Of a DNA stretch of 64,000 nt, positions 34,295 through 43,429 are shown one piece after another (within the stretch, counting starts at the first letter, position 1; the number at the start of each line of letters is the position of its first letter). Position numbers and translations under genes: made by a program. Source of the stretch: Zhenpiania hominis. Lineage in GTDB: Bacteria > Bacillota > Clostridia > Peptostreptococcales > Anaerovoracaceae. Under the pieces are notes generated by a model, which saw nothing but the letters and a program-made list of their open reading frames with translations, was not told the origin of the DNA and searched no databases. The stretch covers positions 104,228-168,227 of the forward strand of contig NZ_JACRYT010000004.1 of assembly GCF_014333425.1 (NCBI RefSeq), written 5' to 3'.

Positions 34295-34903
34295 ATGAGA
34301 AAACCTGTAAGAATTGGCGTCGGAGGCCCGGTAGGGTCGGGAAAGACAGCCTTGATCGAAAAATTATGCAAACGTCTGAGAGATGACTATCAGATTGCGG
34401 TCGTCACCAACGATATTTTTACAAAGGAGGACGCTCTGATTCTTACCAGAGCGGAAGCTTTGCCGGAAGATCGGATTATCGGAGTAGAAACAGGAGGATG
34501 TCCCCATACGGCGGTCCGGGAAGATATTTCCATGAATCTGGACGCGATTGATGTCCTGCTGAGTCGCTTTGACGATCTGGATCTGATCTTTGTGGAAAGC
34601 GGCGGCGACAATCTGGCGGCGACCTTCAGCCCGGAACTTGTAGATGGACTTATCTTTGTAATTGATGTGGGTGAAGGAGAAAAAATTCCGAGAAAGGGAG
34701 GACCGGGAATCACAAAATCAGATCTGCTGGTGATCAATAAAATTGATATCGCCCCTTATGTTCACAGTAACCTGGATGTAATGGATCGGGATACAAAGGC
34801 GCAGAGAGGGGAGCGGCCTTATGTATTTACCAACTTATTTGACGGAACCGGCCTTGATGAAGTGATAAGATGGGTCAAAGAAGATATGCTGTTTGAGGAA
34901 TAG
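34295..34903 (+). CDS. ureG: Urease accessory GTPase UreG
   Basis: A 202-residue SIMIBI GTPase. Walker [16 protein letters not shown], switch region [10 protein letters not shown], the metal-binding [13 protein letters not shown] (CPH motif) and [16 protein letters not shown] are intact. UreG hydrolyses GTP to drive transfer of nickel and CO2 into the urease active site. GGAGGGAG precedes ATG 34295. Confidence 0.97.
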   Translation: MRKPVRIGVGGPVGSGKTALIEKLCKRLRDDYQIAVVTNDIFTKEDALILTRAEALPEDRIIGVETGGCPHTAVREDISMNLDAIDVLLSRFDDLDLIFVESGGDNLAATFSPELVDGLIFVIDVGEGEKIPRKGGPGITKSDLLVINKIDIAPYVHSNLDVMDRDTKAQRGERPYVFTNLFDGTGLDEVIRWVKEDMLFEE

Positions 34904-34914
34904 GGAGTTTTAAT

Positions 34915-35733
34915 ATGGAAAAACCAACAGGCGCATTATCACTGGTATTCAGACAGAAAAAAGACGGACAGACATACCCGGCGAAGCAGTACTACAAGCT
35001 TCCTCTCCAGGTAATGCGAACCCATTATCAGGAGGATGACGGTACGGCATACACTTATCTTCTGAACCCCAGCGGCGGGGTCCTGCAGCATGACCGGCTT
35101 TATACGGAAATTGTTTTGGAAGAAAACAGCAAGGTATATATTACTACGCCGTCCAGTACCAAGTTTTATAAAATGGATGACGGACACGCGGAAGTGGTGA
35201 ATAAAATTACCGTAGGAGCGGGCGCGGTTTTAGAGTATCTGCCGGAGCATAACACTCCCTTTGCCATGGCGGAGGCCTATCAGGAAAATGAATTCTATCT
35301 TCATAAGGATGCCATACTGATCGCTTCGGATATGGTTACGGCGGGAAGAGTTTCCCGAGGGGAGATCTTTGACTATGATCTGTATTCCTCAAAGACGAAA
35401 ATCTATGTGGACGGACATCTTAGACTGTATGATCACAGCCATATGGACGCAAAACAGATTGATATGAAAAAGCTGGGATATATGGAGGGATACTTAACGA
35501 ACGGCACAGTCTATGTATATGCCGGACACATAAATGATCAGCTGCCGGAAACGCTCAATCGGATGAAGCCGGAAGGGGTACTGCTGGCGGCGGGGAAAAT
35601 CGACGACAGTATAATGATCGTCCGTTTTCTCGGAAACAGTATGGTAGAACTTAAAGAGGCCGTAGATGCCATCTGGGGGCAGATTCGGCGGGATGTACTA
35701 AAAAAAGAACCGATTCGGGTGAGAAAATATTAG
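34915..35733 (+). CDS. ureD: Urease accessory protein UreD (UreH)
   Basis: A 272-residue UreD/UreH. Conserved segments seen are NPSGGVLQHDRL, VYITTPSSTKFYKM, LEYLPEHNTPFA and FLGNSMVELKEAVDAIW. It is the apo-urease binding platform for UreF and UreG. It is the last gene of the urease operon, and its order (after ureG) is the usual one for ureABCEFGD. A long GC-rich hairpin follows at 35736. Confidence 0.93.
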   Translation: MEKPTGALSLVFRQKKDGQTYPAKQYYKLPLQVMRTHYQEDDGTAYTYLLNPSGGVLQHDRLYTEIVLEENSKVYITTPSSTKFYKMDDGHAEVVNKITVGAGAVLEYLPEHNTPFAMAEAYQENEFYLHKDAILIASDMVTAGRVSRGEIFDYDLYSSKTKIYVDGHLRLYDHSHMDAKQIDMKKLGYMEGYLTNGTVYVYAGHINDQLPETLNRMKPEGVLLAAGKIDDSIMIVRFLGNSMVELKEAVDAIWGQIRRDVLKKEPIRVRKY

Positions 35734-35735
35734 TG

Positions 35736-35810
35736 GCGCTGGATTGCCAGAGCTTGCTGTTTTAGGCGTTGGAAAAAGGAACTGTGCTCCGGATTCCAGC
35801 GCTTGTTTTA
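35736..35810 (+). terminator. Long hairpin terminator after ureD
   Basis: GCGCTGG (35736-35742) pairs with CCAGCGC (35796-35802) around a long loop that contains secondary stems, followed by TTGTTTTA. It is placed 3 bases after the ureD stop. Confidence 0.6.
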
Positions 35811-35865
35811 TGCGTGGACCCATGGAGATGATTTGGCGAGCATAAACCGCGCTGGAGAAAGACAG

Positions 35866-35894
35866 ATGACAAAAAAGAACAAAAATAGTATAAT
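35866..35894 (+). promoter_or_regulatory. Sigma-A promoter for metF-metH operon
   Basis: ATGACA (35866-35871), 17-base spacer, TATAAT (35889-35894). A 71-base leader follows before metF. I found no SAM or cobalamin riboswitch in it. Confidence 0.7.
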
Positions 35895-35965
35895 AGACTG
35901 ATACCGGCTGGGCCGGAATTTTAATAAATGCAAAGCTTTTAAAGAAAAAGCAGGAGGATAAATGA

Positions 35966-36826
35966 ATGAAGATACCTGAGTTATTTGAAAAGAAAAAGCC
36001 GGTTTTTTCCCTGGAAATTTTTCCGCCTAAAAGAAAATCCGGCCTGGAAAAGATTTATGATACCATTGAAAAGCTGACCGTCTGCAAGCCGGACTTTATC
36101 AGCGTGACCTACGGAGCGGGAGGAAATATCGCGAACAATGACACCTGTGACATTGCCGCCAATATCAAAAAGAAATTCGGAGTGGAGCCGCTGGCCCATC
36201 TGACCTGTGTAAACTCCACCATGGCGGATGTGACAGAAATGATCAAGCGGTTCGCGGCCGCGGATATCGAAAATGTTCTGGCGCTGCGAGGAGATATCGT
36301 TCCGGGAGAACAAATCGAGAAGGAATTTTTTCATGCCAACGAACTGGCCATTGAAGTCCAGCGGAACAGCGGGCTGCAGATCCTGGGAGCCTGTTATCCG
36401 GAGGGGCACTCGGAGAGCAAAAATTTGAGAGAAGATATTCAGAATCTGAAGTATAAAATCGGCGCCGGCGTCAAGGTCCTGATTACGCAGCTGTTTTTTG
36501 ATAACCAGCTGTTTTACGAATTTTTGGCCCAGGTGAGAAATGCCGGAATTCAGATCCCGATTTCCGCGGGGATCATGCCGATTGTCAATAAAAAACAGAT
36601 CGAAAAGACGGTGGCGCTCAGCGGGGCCAGTCTCCCTCACGAATTTACCAAAATGATCAGCCTTTATGAAAACCGGCCGGAAGAGCTGTATCAGCACGGA
36701 ATCCAGTACGCGGTCGATCAGATCCGGGATCTGCTGGAACATGGCGTGGACGGCATCCACCTTTACACCATGAACAATCCGGACGTTGCCCTGGCTGTTT
36801 ACGAAAAGATAAAGGATCTGCTGTAA
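35966..36826 (+). CDS. metF: 5,10-methylenetetrahydrofolate reductase
   Basis: A 286-residue flavoprotein of the MTHFR family: FSLEIFPPKRKSGLE near the start, DFISVTYGAGG, LRGDIVPGE, GACYPEGHSES and LITQLFFDNQLF are all family hallmarks. It reduces methylene-THF to methyl-THF, the methyl donor for MetH. In anaerobes the same enzyme can run toward methyl-THF oxidation when methyl groups enter from methyltransferases. AGGAGG precedes ATG 35966. It heads a three-gene operon with the activation domain and metH. Confidence 0.95.
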   Translation: MKIPELFEKKKPVFSLEIFPPKRKSGLEKIYDTIEKLTVCKPDFISVTYGAGGNIANNDTCDIAANIKKKFGVEPLAHLTCVNSTMADVTEMIKRFAAADIENVLALRGDIVPGEQIEKEFFHANELAIEVQRNSGLQILGACYPEGHSESKNLREDIQNLKYKIGAGVKVLITQLFFDNQLFYEFLAQVRNAGIQIPISAGIMPIVNKKQIEKTVALSGASLPHEFTKMISLYENRPEELYQHGIQYAVDQIRDLLEHGVDGIHLYTMNNPDVALAVYEKIKDLL

Positions 36827-36827
36827 G

Positions 36828-37472
36828 ATGCGGATTGATTTTGCGGGGCCGATTGATCGAAAACAGTGGCTTTCCCGTATGGGGGTAAAGGGAGACGGAG
36901 ACGCAGGGCTTCTCAGGCGTATGGATCTCTGCGAGAAGCGTTTGCTTTCCGCGGCGGCATCTCAGGGAGTCTACCGCGTGGTAAAGCCGGAGGCGCTGGA
37001 ATTGAAAGGGCAAGCCATCCGAAAGCATCTGGCGGGCTGCACGGAAGCGGTTCTTCTGGGGGTGACTCTTGGAGCGGGAGTGGATCATCTGATTCGCGGC
37101 AGCCAGATTCGGGATATGGCGGAAGCCTTTATTTTAGACTGCGGCGCTTCGGTTCTGGCAGAGCAGGTCTGCGATCTTTTTGAGGAACGGATCCGGCGGG
37201 AAAACAGCATGCACTTTACGGGAAGATACAGTCCCGGATATGGAGATTACCCTCTGGAATGCCAGGATGAGCTGATTCGTCTGCTGGACGGAGCTCGGAA
37301 AATCGGACTGAATGTCAGCCGGAGTCATCTTTTGATTCCGAGAAAATCCATCACCGCTGTCATGGGCGGGGCGGATCATCCGGTCAGCGGGTATCTGGCG
37401 ACCTGCGGGGAATGTACACTGAGGGACACCTGTGTCCTGAGAAAGGAAGGAAGAAACTGTGCTGGATTTTAG
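36828..37472 (+). CDS. Free-standing methionine synthase reactivation (AdoMet-binding) domain protein
   Basis: A 214-residue protein related to the C-terminal activation domain of MetH. The signals are a VLLGVTLGAGVDHLIRGSQ region, ILDCGASVLAEQVCD, the RYSPGYGDYPLE loop (RxxPGY, the AdoMet-binding motif) and LIPRKSITAVMGG. It starts 1 base after metF and overlaps metH by 14 bases. It would reductively methylate oxidised cob(II)alamin on the separate MetH chain using S-adenosylmethionine. The C-terminus has a CGECTLRDTCVLR cysteine cluster not needed in classical MetH; a metal or Fe-S site is possible. Confidence 0.9.
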   Translation: MRIDFAGPIDRKQWLSRMGVKGDGDAGLLRRMDLCEKRLLSAAASQGVYRVVKPEALELKGQAIRKHLAGCTEAVLLGVTLGAGVDHLIRGSQIRDMAEAFILDCGASVLAEQVCDLFEERIRRENSMHFTGRYSPGYGDYPLECQDELIRLLDGARKIGLNVSRSHLLIPRKSITAVMGGADHPVSGYLATCGECTLRDTCVLRKEGRNCAGF

Positions 37473-39852
37473 CAAACATTTTTATATGCTGGATGGGGGT
37501 ATGGGAACCATGCTGCAGGCCTATGGGCTGGAACCGGGAGAGCCGCCGGCTCTGCTTGCGGTTACAAACCCGGAGTTGATCACGTCCATCCACAGGCAAT
37601 ATGTAGAGGCGGGAGCGGATATTCTTTACGCCAATACCTTTGGAACCAATCGTTATAAGTTAGAAGGATACGGGTATTCGCCGGGGCAGATCATTGACAG
37701 CGCCATAAAGGCGGCGCGGGCAGCATGCAAAGAAGACACGCTGGTGGCTTTGGACGTGGATCCTTTGGGCGAGCTTCTGGAACCCATGGGAACCCTGACT
37801 TTTGAGGAAGCTTACGACGCTTTCTGTGAGGTGGTAAAGCAGGGGGAAGCTTCCGGGGCGGATCTGATTGTCATTGAAACCATGACCGATCTTTATGAGG
37901 TGAAGGCGGCAGTGCTGGCGGCAAAAGAGCAAACGAACCTTCCGGTTATGGTTTCCATGACATTTGAGGAAACAGGCCGGACGTTTACCGGAACCAGCAT
38001 CGAGTGTATGACGGCTGTGCTGGAAGGGCTGGGGGTAGACGCTGTGGGGATCAACTGTTCCCTTGGACCGGTAGAAATTTTCCCTCTGGCGGAAAAAATG
38101 TGTCAGCTGACCGATCTACCGGTCTTCGTAAAGCCCAACGCGGGACTGCCGGATCCGAGAACCGGAGCCTATACCATCGGACCGGAGGAGTTCGCGCGGG
38201 CAATGGCGGAATACCGACACCTGGGTATCGCCATGGCAGGCGGCTGCTGCGGCACAACCCCGGATTACATCGCGCGGATGAAAGCGGTGTTCGCCGGAAT
38301 GGAACGGAAGCAGAGAACGCCCAGTGCCAGAGAAAGCTGCGTGTGCAGCGCTACAAACTGCGCCGCGATCGATCATGTGACAGTGATTGGAGAGCGGATT
38401 AACCCTACCGGGAAAAAACGTCTCAAACAGGCGCTGATTGAAGAAGATTACGATTATCTGCTTTCTCAGGCTGTACAGCAGGCGGACGCCGGGGCGCAGG
38501 TGCTGGATGTGAACGTGGGCATTCCCGATATTGAAGAGGCGCGGGTTCTTCCGGCGGTGGTAAAGAAGATTCAGGCAGTGACGGATCTGCCGCTGCAGAT
38601 TGACTCTTCCGATCCCGCGGCGATTGAGGCGGCTCTCAGGGTCTATAACGGAAAAGCCATTGTCAACTCGGTCAATGGGGAAGAAAAATCCTTGTCATCC
38701 ATTCTGCCGGTTGTGAAAAAATACGGAGCCGCGGTGGTAGGTCTTACTCTGGATGAGAATGGAATTCCGTCAAAGGCGGAGGATCGGCTGGCCATTGCGG
38801 GGCGGATTTTAAAGCGCGCGATGGATCTGGGAATTCCCAAAAAAGATGTGTTTATCGACTGTCTGACGCTGACCGCTTCGGCTCAGCAGGCGGAGGTAAA
38901 AGAAACGCTGAAAGCGGTGCGCATGGTGAAAGAGGAATTGGGACTCCATACGGTGTTGGGCGTTTCCAATATCAGTTTCGGGCTTCCCTGCAGGCCGCTG
39001 GTGAACCGGACCTTCCTGGCGCTGGCTATGGAAAACGGGTTGGATCTTCCGATTATCAATCCCAACGACGAGGATATGATGGGGACGATCTTTGCCTTTG
39101 AAATGCTTCATAACCGGGATGAAAACGCGCAGAACTTTATTGAGCGCTATCGTGATGTTTCTCTGGGAACAATGACTAGAGGAAATGACGATTCCGGCAC
39201 GCCGAGCGGTGGGAAGCCGGAGGGAACGGAAAATGAGCTGTTTCACGCGTTGGAAAAGGGAATGAAAGGGGAAACCGTCCATGCGGTACAGAAGCTGCTG
39301 GAAACAAAGGACGAGATGGCTGTTGTCAACGATTATCTGATTCCGGCGCTGGATAAAGTGGGACAGGGATTTGAAAAAGGCACGATCTTCCTTCCTCAGA
39401 TGATGCAGGCGGCGACCGCGGCGCAGGGAGGTTTCGAGGTGATTAAGGAACGTCTGGCTGCCAGCGGAAAAGCGGGCGTTTCCAAAGGTCAGGTGGTAAT
39501 CGCCACCGTAAAGGGTGATATTCATGATATCGGCAAAAATATTGTAAAGGTGATTATGGAAAACTACGGGTTTGAAATGATCGATCTGGGACGGGATGTG
39601 CCGGCGGAGACCATTGTAAACACGGTTGTCGAAAAGAATATCCAGCTGGTGGGGCTGAGCGCCCTTATGACGACAACTCTGAAAAGCATGGAAGAGACCA
39701 TCGCCGCGGTCAGAGCGGCCGCGCCGGATTGCAAGTTCCTGGTGGGCGGTGCGGTACTAACTCCGGATTACGCGGAGAAGATCGGAGCGGATTATTACTG
39801 CAAAGACGCTATGAAATCTGTGGAAGCCGCTAAGGAAGTCTTCGGAGTATAG
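37459..39852 (+). CDS. metH: Cobalamin-dependent methionine synthase lacking the activation domain
   Basis: A 797-residue protein. Domain order: homocysteine-binding barrel (1 to about 290; zinc ligands in GINCSLGP and GGCCGTTP), pterin-binding barrel (about 310-570; VIGERINPTGKKRLK), cobalamin cap (about 590-680) and B12 domain (about 680-797; KGDIHDIGKN). The activation domain of classical MetH (about 1200 residues) is absent and encoded separately upstream. It transfers the methyl group from methyl-THF to homocysteine. The start is GTG 37459 within the end of the preceding gene, with AAAGGAAGG upstream. Confidence 0.94.
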   Translation: MLDFSKHFYMLDGGMGTMLQAYGLEPGEPPALLAVTNPELITSIHRQYVEAGADILYANTFGTNRYKLEGYGYSPGQIIDSAIKAARAACKEDTLVALDVDPLGELLEPMGTLTFEEAYDAFCEVVKQGEASGADLIVIETMTDLYEVKAAVLAAKEQTNLPVMVSMTFEETGRTFTGTSIECMTAVLEGLGVDAVGINCSLGPVEIFPLAEKMCQLTDLPVFVKPNAGLPDPRTGAYTIGPEEFARAMAEYRHLGIAMAGGCCGTTPDYIARMKAVFAGMERKQRTPSARESCVCSATNCAAIDHVTVIGERINPTGKKRLKQALIEEDYDYLLSQAVQQADAGAQVLDVNVGIPDIEEARVLPAVVKKIQAVTDLPLQIDSSDPAAIEAALRVYNGKAIVNSVNGEEKSLSSILPVVKKYGAAVVGLTLDENGIPSKAEDRLAIAGRILKRAMDLGIPKKDVFIDCLTLTASAQQAEVKETLKAVRMVKEELGLHTVLGVSNISFGLPCRPLVNRTFLALAMENGLDLPIINPNDEDMMGTIFAFEMLHNRDENAQNFIERYRDVSLGTMTRGNDDSGTPSGGKPEGTENELFHALEKGMKGETVHAVQKLLETKDEMAVVNDYLIPALDKVGQGFEKGTIFLPQMMQAATAAQGGFEVIKERLAASGKAGVSKGQVVIATVKGDIHDIGKNIVKVIMENYGFEMIDLGRDVPAETIVNTVVEKNIQLVGLSALMTTTLKSMEETIAAVRAAAPDCKFLVGGAVLTPDYAEKIGADYYCKDAMKSVEAAKEVFGV

Positions 39853-39879
39853 AGTTTCCACAGAGGGGGGGTAACGGAT

Positions 39880-40713
39880 ATGAGAAAGAGACGCAATCAA
39901 AGTGGCAGCAGGATTGAGCGAACGCCAATCGCCGTGGGCAGCCCGTTTCTGCCCGCGGCTTTTTCGGGGTTTCGGATTGCCCATATCTCGGATCTGCATA
40001 ATACCCAGTTCGGAGAGAAAAACAGGAGACTGCTGGAACTGCTTGCGGAGATGAAACCGGATATGATTGCGGTTACCGGAGACTTGCTCGATTCCCGGCG
40101 CACAGAACCGGAAATCGCGGTACAATTTGTAAGCAATGCGGTGAAACTTGCGCCGGTTTATTATGTCCCGGGGAACCATGAATCGAGAATCGCTGTCTAT
40201 GAAGAGACGGAAGCCGCCCTGGCTCAGGCGGGCGCGGCGGTACTGCGCAATCGGCAGATCCTGCTGAAGCGGGGAGCGGCGCGTATTTCCGTTCTGGGGC
40301 TGGAAGACCCGGGATTTATTGCAGAGACGGAGGATGCGGAAGTAAGGCGGAAACGGGTGGATTTCCAGCTAAAAGATATGATTGCGGATTCTGCCGGAAC
40401 CTATACCATCCTCCTTTCACACCGGCCGGAGCTTTTTCCCGTCTATGGAGAAAACCGGATTGATTTGTCGTTGTGCGGCCATGCTCACGGCGGACAGATC
40501 CGTCTGCCGGGTCTGGGCGGGATCATTGCTCCCAATCAGGGCTTGTTTCCCCAATATACAAGCGGGCTTTACCAAAGGGACAGAGCGGCTATGATCGTCA
40601 GCAGAGGTCTTGGCAACAGCCTGTTTCCTTTCCGCCTGAACAACCCGCCGGAAGTGGTGGAGGTAAGGCTCGAGCGAAGAGTGCCCGCTTCCGGTCATGC
40701 GGATGATAAATAG
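39880..40713 (+). CDS. Metallophosphoesterase (YkuE-like)
   Basis: A 277-residue calcineurin-like phosphoesterase. All metal-binding motifs are seen: HISDLHNTQFG (DxH), VTGDLLD (GDxxD), PGNHESR (GNHE), LSHRPELFP and CGHAHGGQ (GHxH). It resembles YkuE/YaeI-type proteins, some of which act on lipid A or UDP-lipid substrates. The first 25 residues are basic and not a clear signal peptide. GGGGGG precedes ATG 39880. It is 27 bases after metH but has no obvious link to its function. Confidence 0.9.
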   Translation: MRKRRNQSGSRIERTPIAVGSPFLPAAFSGFRIAHISDLHNTQFGEKNRRLLELLAEMKPDMIAVTGDLLDSRRTEPEIAVQFVSNAVKLAPVYYVPGNHESRIAVYEETEAALAQAGAAVLRNRQILLKRGAARISVLGLEDPGFIAETEDAEVRRKRVDFQLKDMIADSAGTYTILLSHRPELFPVYGENRIDLSLCGHAHGGQIRLPGLGGIIAPNQGLFPQYTSGLYQRDRAAMIVSRGLGNSLFPFRLNNPPEVVEVRLERRVPASGHADDK

Positions 40714-40728
40714 ACCGTGAAAAAGTGA

Positions 40729-40762
40729 TTAAGCCTCTTGCCGATTCCTGCAAGGGGCTTAA
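40729..40762 (+). terminator. Hairpin after the metallophosphoesterase gene
   Basis: TTAAGCCTCTTGC (40729-40741) pairs with GCAAGGGGCTTAA (40750-40762; one G-T pair) with an 8-base loop. It lacks a T run but is otherwise a strong stem. Confidence 0.6.
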
Positions 40763-40830
40763 TCGTTAAGGGGAGAAGAGAGTGTGAAGGTTACGGCGGG
40801 GTATTTATATTTTGTATCGCAGGAGACATG

Positions 40831-40870
40831 AAAAAAACCGGTACTTCCCATATAGGAACACCGGTTTTTT
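40831..40870. terminator. Bidirectional terminator beside the amino-acid ABC transporter
   Basis: AAAAAACCGGT pairs with ACCGGTTTTTT around a 16-base loop. The A and T runs make it work in both directions; on the minus strand it ends the ABC transporter operon 8 bases after the ATPase stop. Confidence 0.88.
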
Positions 40871-40878
40871 CTTGCATC

Positions 40879-41643
40879 TTATTTCAGCATAGAGCTGAGA
40901 AACTCTTTTAAACGTTCGCTTTTCGGGTTCTGGAAGATTTCTTCCGGAGCCCCTTCTTCTACGATCTTTCCCTTATCCATGAAAATGACCCGATCCGCTA
41001 CTTCCCGGGCAAATCCCATTTCATGGGTAACGACTACCATGGTGATATGGTCATCGGACAGCTTTTTCATAACGCTGAGCACTTCACCGGTAATTTCCGG
41101 GTCAAGAGCGGAGGTGGGTTCGTCAAAGAGCATGATCTGCGGATTCATGGCAAGGCCCCTTGCGATGGCAATCCGCTGTTTCTGCCCGCCGGACAGCTGC
41201 GCCGTATAGACATCGGCCTTTGACTCCAGACCGACCAGCTTCAAAAGCTCGCGGCCGCGGGCTTCTGCCGATTCTTTGGACTCCTTTTTCACCTTGATGG
41301 GCGCGTAGCAGATGTTTTTCAGGCAGGTCATGTGGGGGAACAGATTAAAATGCTGAAAGACCATTCCCGTTTCCGCGCAAAGGATGCGCAGCTCTTTGTC
41401 GGAGAGATACTGCGCTTTTCCGCCTTGCGGCGTATCCACAAAGGTTTTCCCGTTCAGTGTGATTTTGCCGGAGGTAATTCGGTTCAGGCAGTTGACACAT
41501 CGCAGCAGCGTGCTTTTTCCCGAGCCGGAAGGTCCGATAATCGCAACGGTTTCTCCTTTATTCATGGAAAAGTTTACATGATCCAGAGCCCTGCAGTTTG
41601 AAAAGTCCTTTACAATCTGCTCCATTTTCAGAATCGGTTCCAT
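40879..41643 (-). CDS. Polar amino-acid ABC transporter ATPase
   Basis: A 254-residue GlnQ/HisP-type ATPase. Walker [14 protein letters not shown]-loop [12 protein letters not shown], signature [16 protein letters not shown], Walker [13 protein letters not shown] and switch His VVVTHEMGF are intact. It powers the import system encoded with it. It lies 1 base after the permease gene and is the last gene of the operon. Confidence 0.95.
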   Translation of the reverse strand: MEPILKMEQIVKDFSNCRALDHVNFSMNKGETVAIIGPSGSGKSTLLRCVNCLNRITSGKITLNGKTFVDTPQGGKAQYLSDKELRILCAETGMVFQHFNLFPHMTCLKNICYAPIKVKKESKESAEARGRELLKLVGLESKADVYTAQLSGGQKQRIAIARGLAMNPQIMLFDEPTSALDPEITGEVLSVMKKLSDDHITMVVVTHEMGFAREVADRVIFMDKGKIVEEGAPEEIFQNPKSERLKEFLSSMLK

Positions 41644-41644
41644 A

Positions 41645-42337
41645 TTACCATTCCTCCTTTGCGTCGTATTTTGAGAACCGCCGTTCCAGATAGCTGGAAA
41701 GCAGCGTCAGAAGGAACGTAAAAATCAGATAAATGATCGCCGCGATCAGATAAGCGGTGGAATTAACGTCACGGTTGACCGCGGAATTAGCAGCCTTCAT
41801 CAGTTCACCGACGCCCATAACGGAAACCAGAGCCGTATCCTTGATGAGAACAATCGCTTCATTGGATACAGGCGGCAGCACCGCTTTCATGGTCTGAGGC
41901 AGAATGATCCCGAACGTTGTCTGGCTGCGGGAAAGCCCCAGAGAATGAGCCGCTTCATACTGCCCTTTGTCGATGCTGTTGATTCCCCCGCGGTAAATTT
42001 CCGCGAAATAGGCGGCGTAATTCAGAACAAAAGTGATGGTCGCCGTCGTAAACGCGGAAAAGCGGATCCCGAACGCAATCGGAATAAAGAAGTAAAAGAA
42101 GAACAGCTGCAGCAGCAGAGGAGTCCCCCTGAAGATCCATATGTAAGTTTTACAGAGAAACCGAAGGAGCCGAAACCTGCAGTTTCCGCCCAGAGCGAAA
42201 GGAAGCCCCAGGGGAATCGACAGGATCAGAGTCACCACGAACAGTTTTACCGTATACCATGCCCCCGTAAGAAGCGTCGGCATCAGGACCCCGGCATAAG
42301 CGAGGTTCTCCTGAAGATTTGCAATAAAATCACTCAT
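41645..42337 (-). CDS. Polar amino-acid ABC transporter permease
   Basis: A 230-residue HisM/GlnP-type permease. It has about five helices: [20 protein letters not shown] at the first helix, [15 protein letters not shown], and the ATPase-contact loop [22 protein letters not shown] single permease gene implies a homodimeric channel. Confidence 0.94.
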   Translation of the reverse strand: MSDFIANLQENLAYAGVLMPTLLTGAWYTVKLFVVTLILSIPLGLPFALGGNCRFRLLRFLCKTYIWIFRGTPLLLQLFFFYFFIPIAFGIRFSAFTTATITFVLNYAAYFAEIYRGGINSIDKGQYEAAHSLGLSRSQTTFGIILPQTMKAVLPPVSNEAIVLIKDTALVSVMGVGELMKAANSAVNRDVNSTAYLIAAIIYLIFTFLLTLLSSYLERRFSKYDAKEEW

Positions 42338-42361
42338 AAAAAGGACTCCTCCAGAAAGTTA

Positions 42362-43207
42362 TTATTCTTCGTCAATCGGTTCAAAGATTACAATATTTTT
42401 TCCGAACCATTTGTTGCTGATTTCTTCAGCCTTGCCATTATCAATGGTTGCCTTGATGGCGTCGTTTACTTTGGAAGCCAGCGCTTCTTCGCCTTTGCGG
42501 AAGCCTACCGCGTAAAAGTCATCGCCGAAGTCAAAATCGCAGACCGTCATTTTTTCTTCCATCTGGGAATTCTTGTATTCTCCCAGCACCTGATCCACGA
42601 CCATGCAGTCCATTCTTCCGGTCTGCATATCCATGATTGCCTGATCGTAAGTTTTGTATTCGCTGATATTATCCTTGTAGGAATCGTAGGCTTCGTTTTT
42701 TGTCAGCATGTTCAGAGCGGAAGAATCCACCTGGGTAGCGATGTTGTAATTGGCCAGATCCTCTGCTTTTTCCACTTTTACATCATCTTTTAAGGTCATG
42801 ATGATAATTTTGTTGTTCAGATATTTGTTGGAAAGGGTCAGCTTTTTCTGTGTTTCGGAAGTGATGGACATTCCGTTCCAGATGCAGTCGATATTTTTGG
42901 ATTCCAGTTCCATGTACTTGGAATCCCAGTTGATGGGCTGGAATTTTACGCTTACGCCCAGTTCTTCGCCAACCGCGGTGGCAAGGTCAATGTCAAACCC
43001 AACCAGATTGCCGTCTTCATCGCGGAATCCCATTGGCGCGAAAGTGTCGTCCAGGCCGACTACCAGTTCACCCTTGTCTTCTACATACGTCCAGGATGTG
43101 TCTTCCGAAGCGTCGCCGCTGTCGCTGCTGCCTCCGCAGCCGGTCAGGGCAAACGCGCTGACAACGAGCACCAGTACCGTTGTCAGTACCAACAGTTTCT
43201 TTTTCAT
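42362..43207 (-). CDS. Amino-acid ABC transporter substrate-binding lipoprotein
   Basis: A 281-residue periplasmic-type binding protein (SBP family 3). It has a lipoprotein signal peptide with a KKK start, a hydrophobic stretch and the lipobox LTGC at Cys24, then a Gly/Ser/Asp-rich linker. The mature part has FAPMGFRDEDGNLVGFDIDLA and NIATQVDSSALNML, as in family 3 binding proteins. The likely ligand is a polar amino acid; exactly which cannot be told. GGAGGAAAC precedes ATG 43207. A strong dyad lies 40 bases upstream. Confidence 0.94.
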   Translation of the reverse strand: MKKKLLVLTTVLVLVVSAFALTGCGGSSDSGDASEDTSWTYVEDKGELVVGLDDTFAPMGFRDEDGNLVGFDIDLATAVGEELGVSVKFQPINWDSKYMELESKNIDCIWNGMSITSETQKKLTLSNKYLNNKIIIMTLKDDVKVEKAEDLANYNIATQVDSSALNMLTKNEAYDSYKDNISEYKTYDQAIMDMQTGRMDCMVVDQVLGEYKNSQMEEKMTVCDFDFGDDFYAVGFRKGEEALASKVNDAIKATIDNGKAEEISNKWFGKNIVIFEPIDEE

Positions 43208-43245
43208 GTTGTTTCCTCCATAGCATAATAAATAAGATTGAACAA

Positions 43246-43282
43246 GCTTTATCCCAACAACAATACGTTATTGGGATAAAGC
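43246..43282 (-). promoter_or_regulatory. 12-bp perfect dyad in the amino-acid transporter leader
   Basis: GCTTTATCCCAA (43246-43257) pairs with TTGGGATAAAGC (43271-43282), with a 13-base loop containing an AAC/GTT pair. It lies in the transcript leader, downstream of a plausible minus-strand promoter (TTGCAT, 17 bases, TACTAT near 43325-43297). Either an operator or an RNA hairpin. Confidence 0.6.
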
Positions 43283-43357
43283 GATGATATAGTAGAATAG
43301 TATCATAATAGAGGAAGAAATGCAATCGAAAGGGACAGATTCCTTGAGAAAAGTTTA

Positions 43358-43388
43358 TCCTTTGCGGATATTTACGGCTTGCAAAGGA
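43358..43388 (-). terminator. Hairpin after the DtxR-like gene
   Basis: TCCTTTGC pairs with GCAAAGGA around a 15-base loop, followed on the minus strand by TAAACTTTTCT. It could end the DtxR-like transcript; the T run is broken. Confidence 0.4.
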
Positions 43389-43429
43389 AGCGGATGTTCT
43401 TTTGGAAAAAAATGCGGAGAATGCGGAAC

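Noticed and set aside
35811-35965. SAM or cobalamin riboswitch before metF
   Set aside because: No conserved core (no B12 box or SAM-type GA-kink pattern) could be found; only a promoter and short leader are seen.
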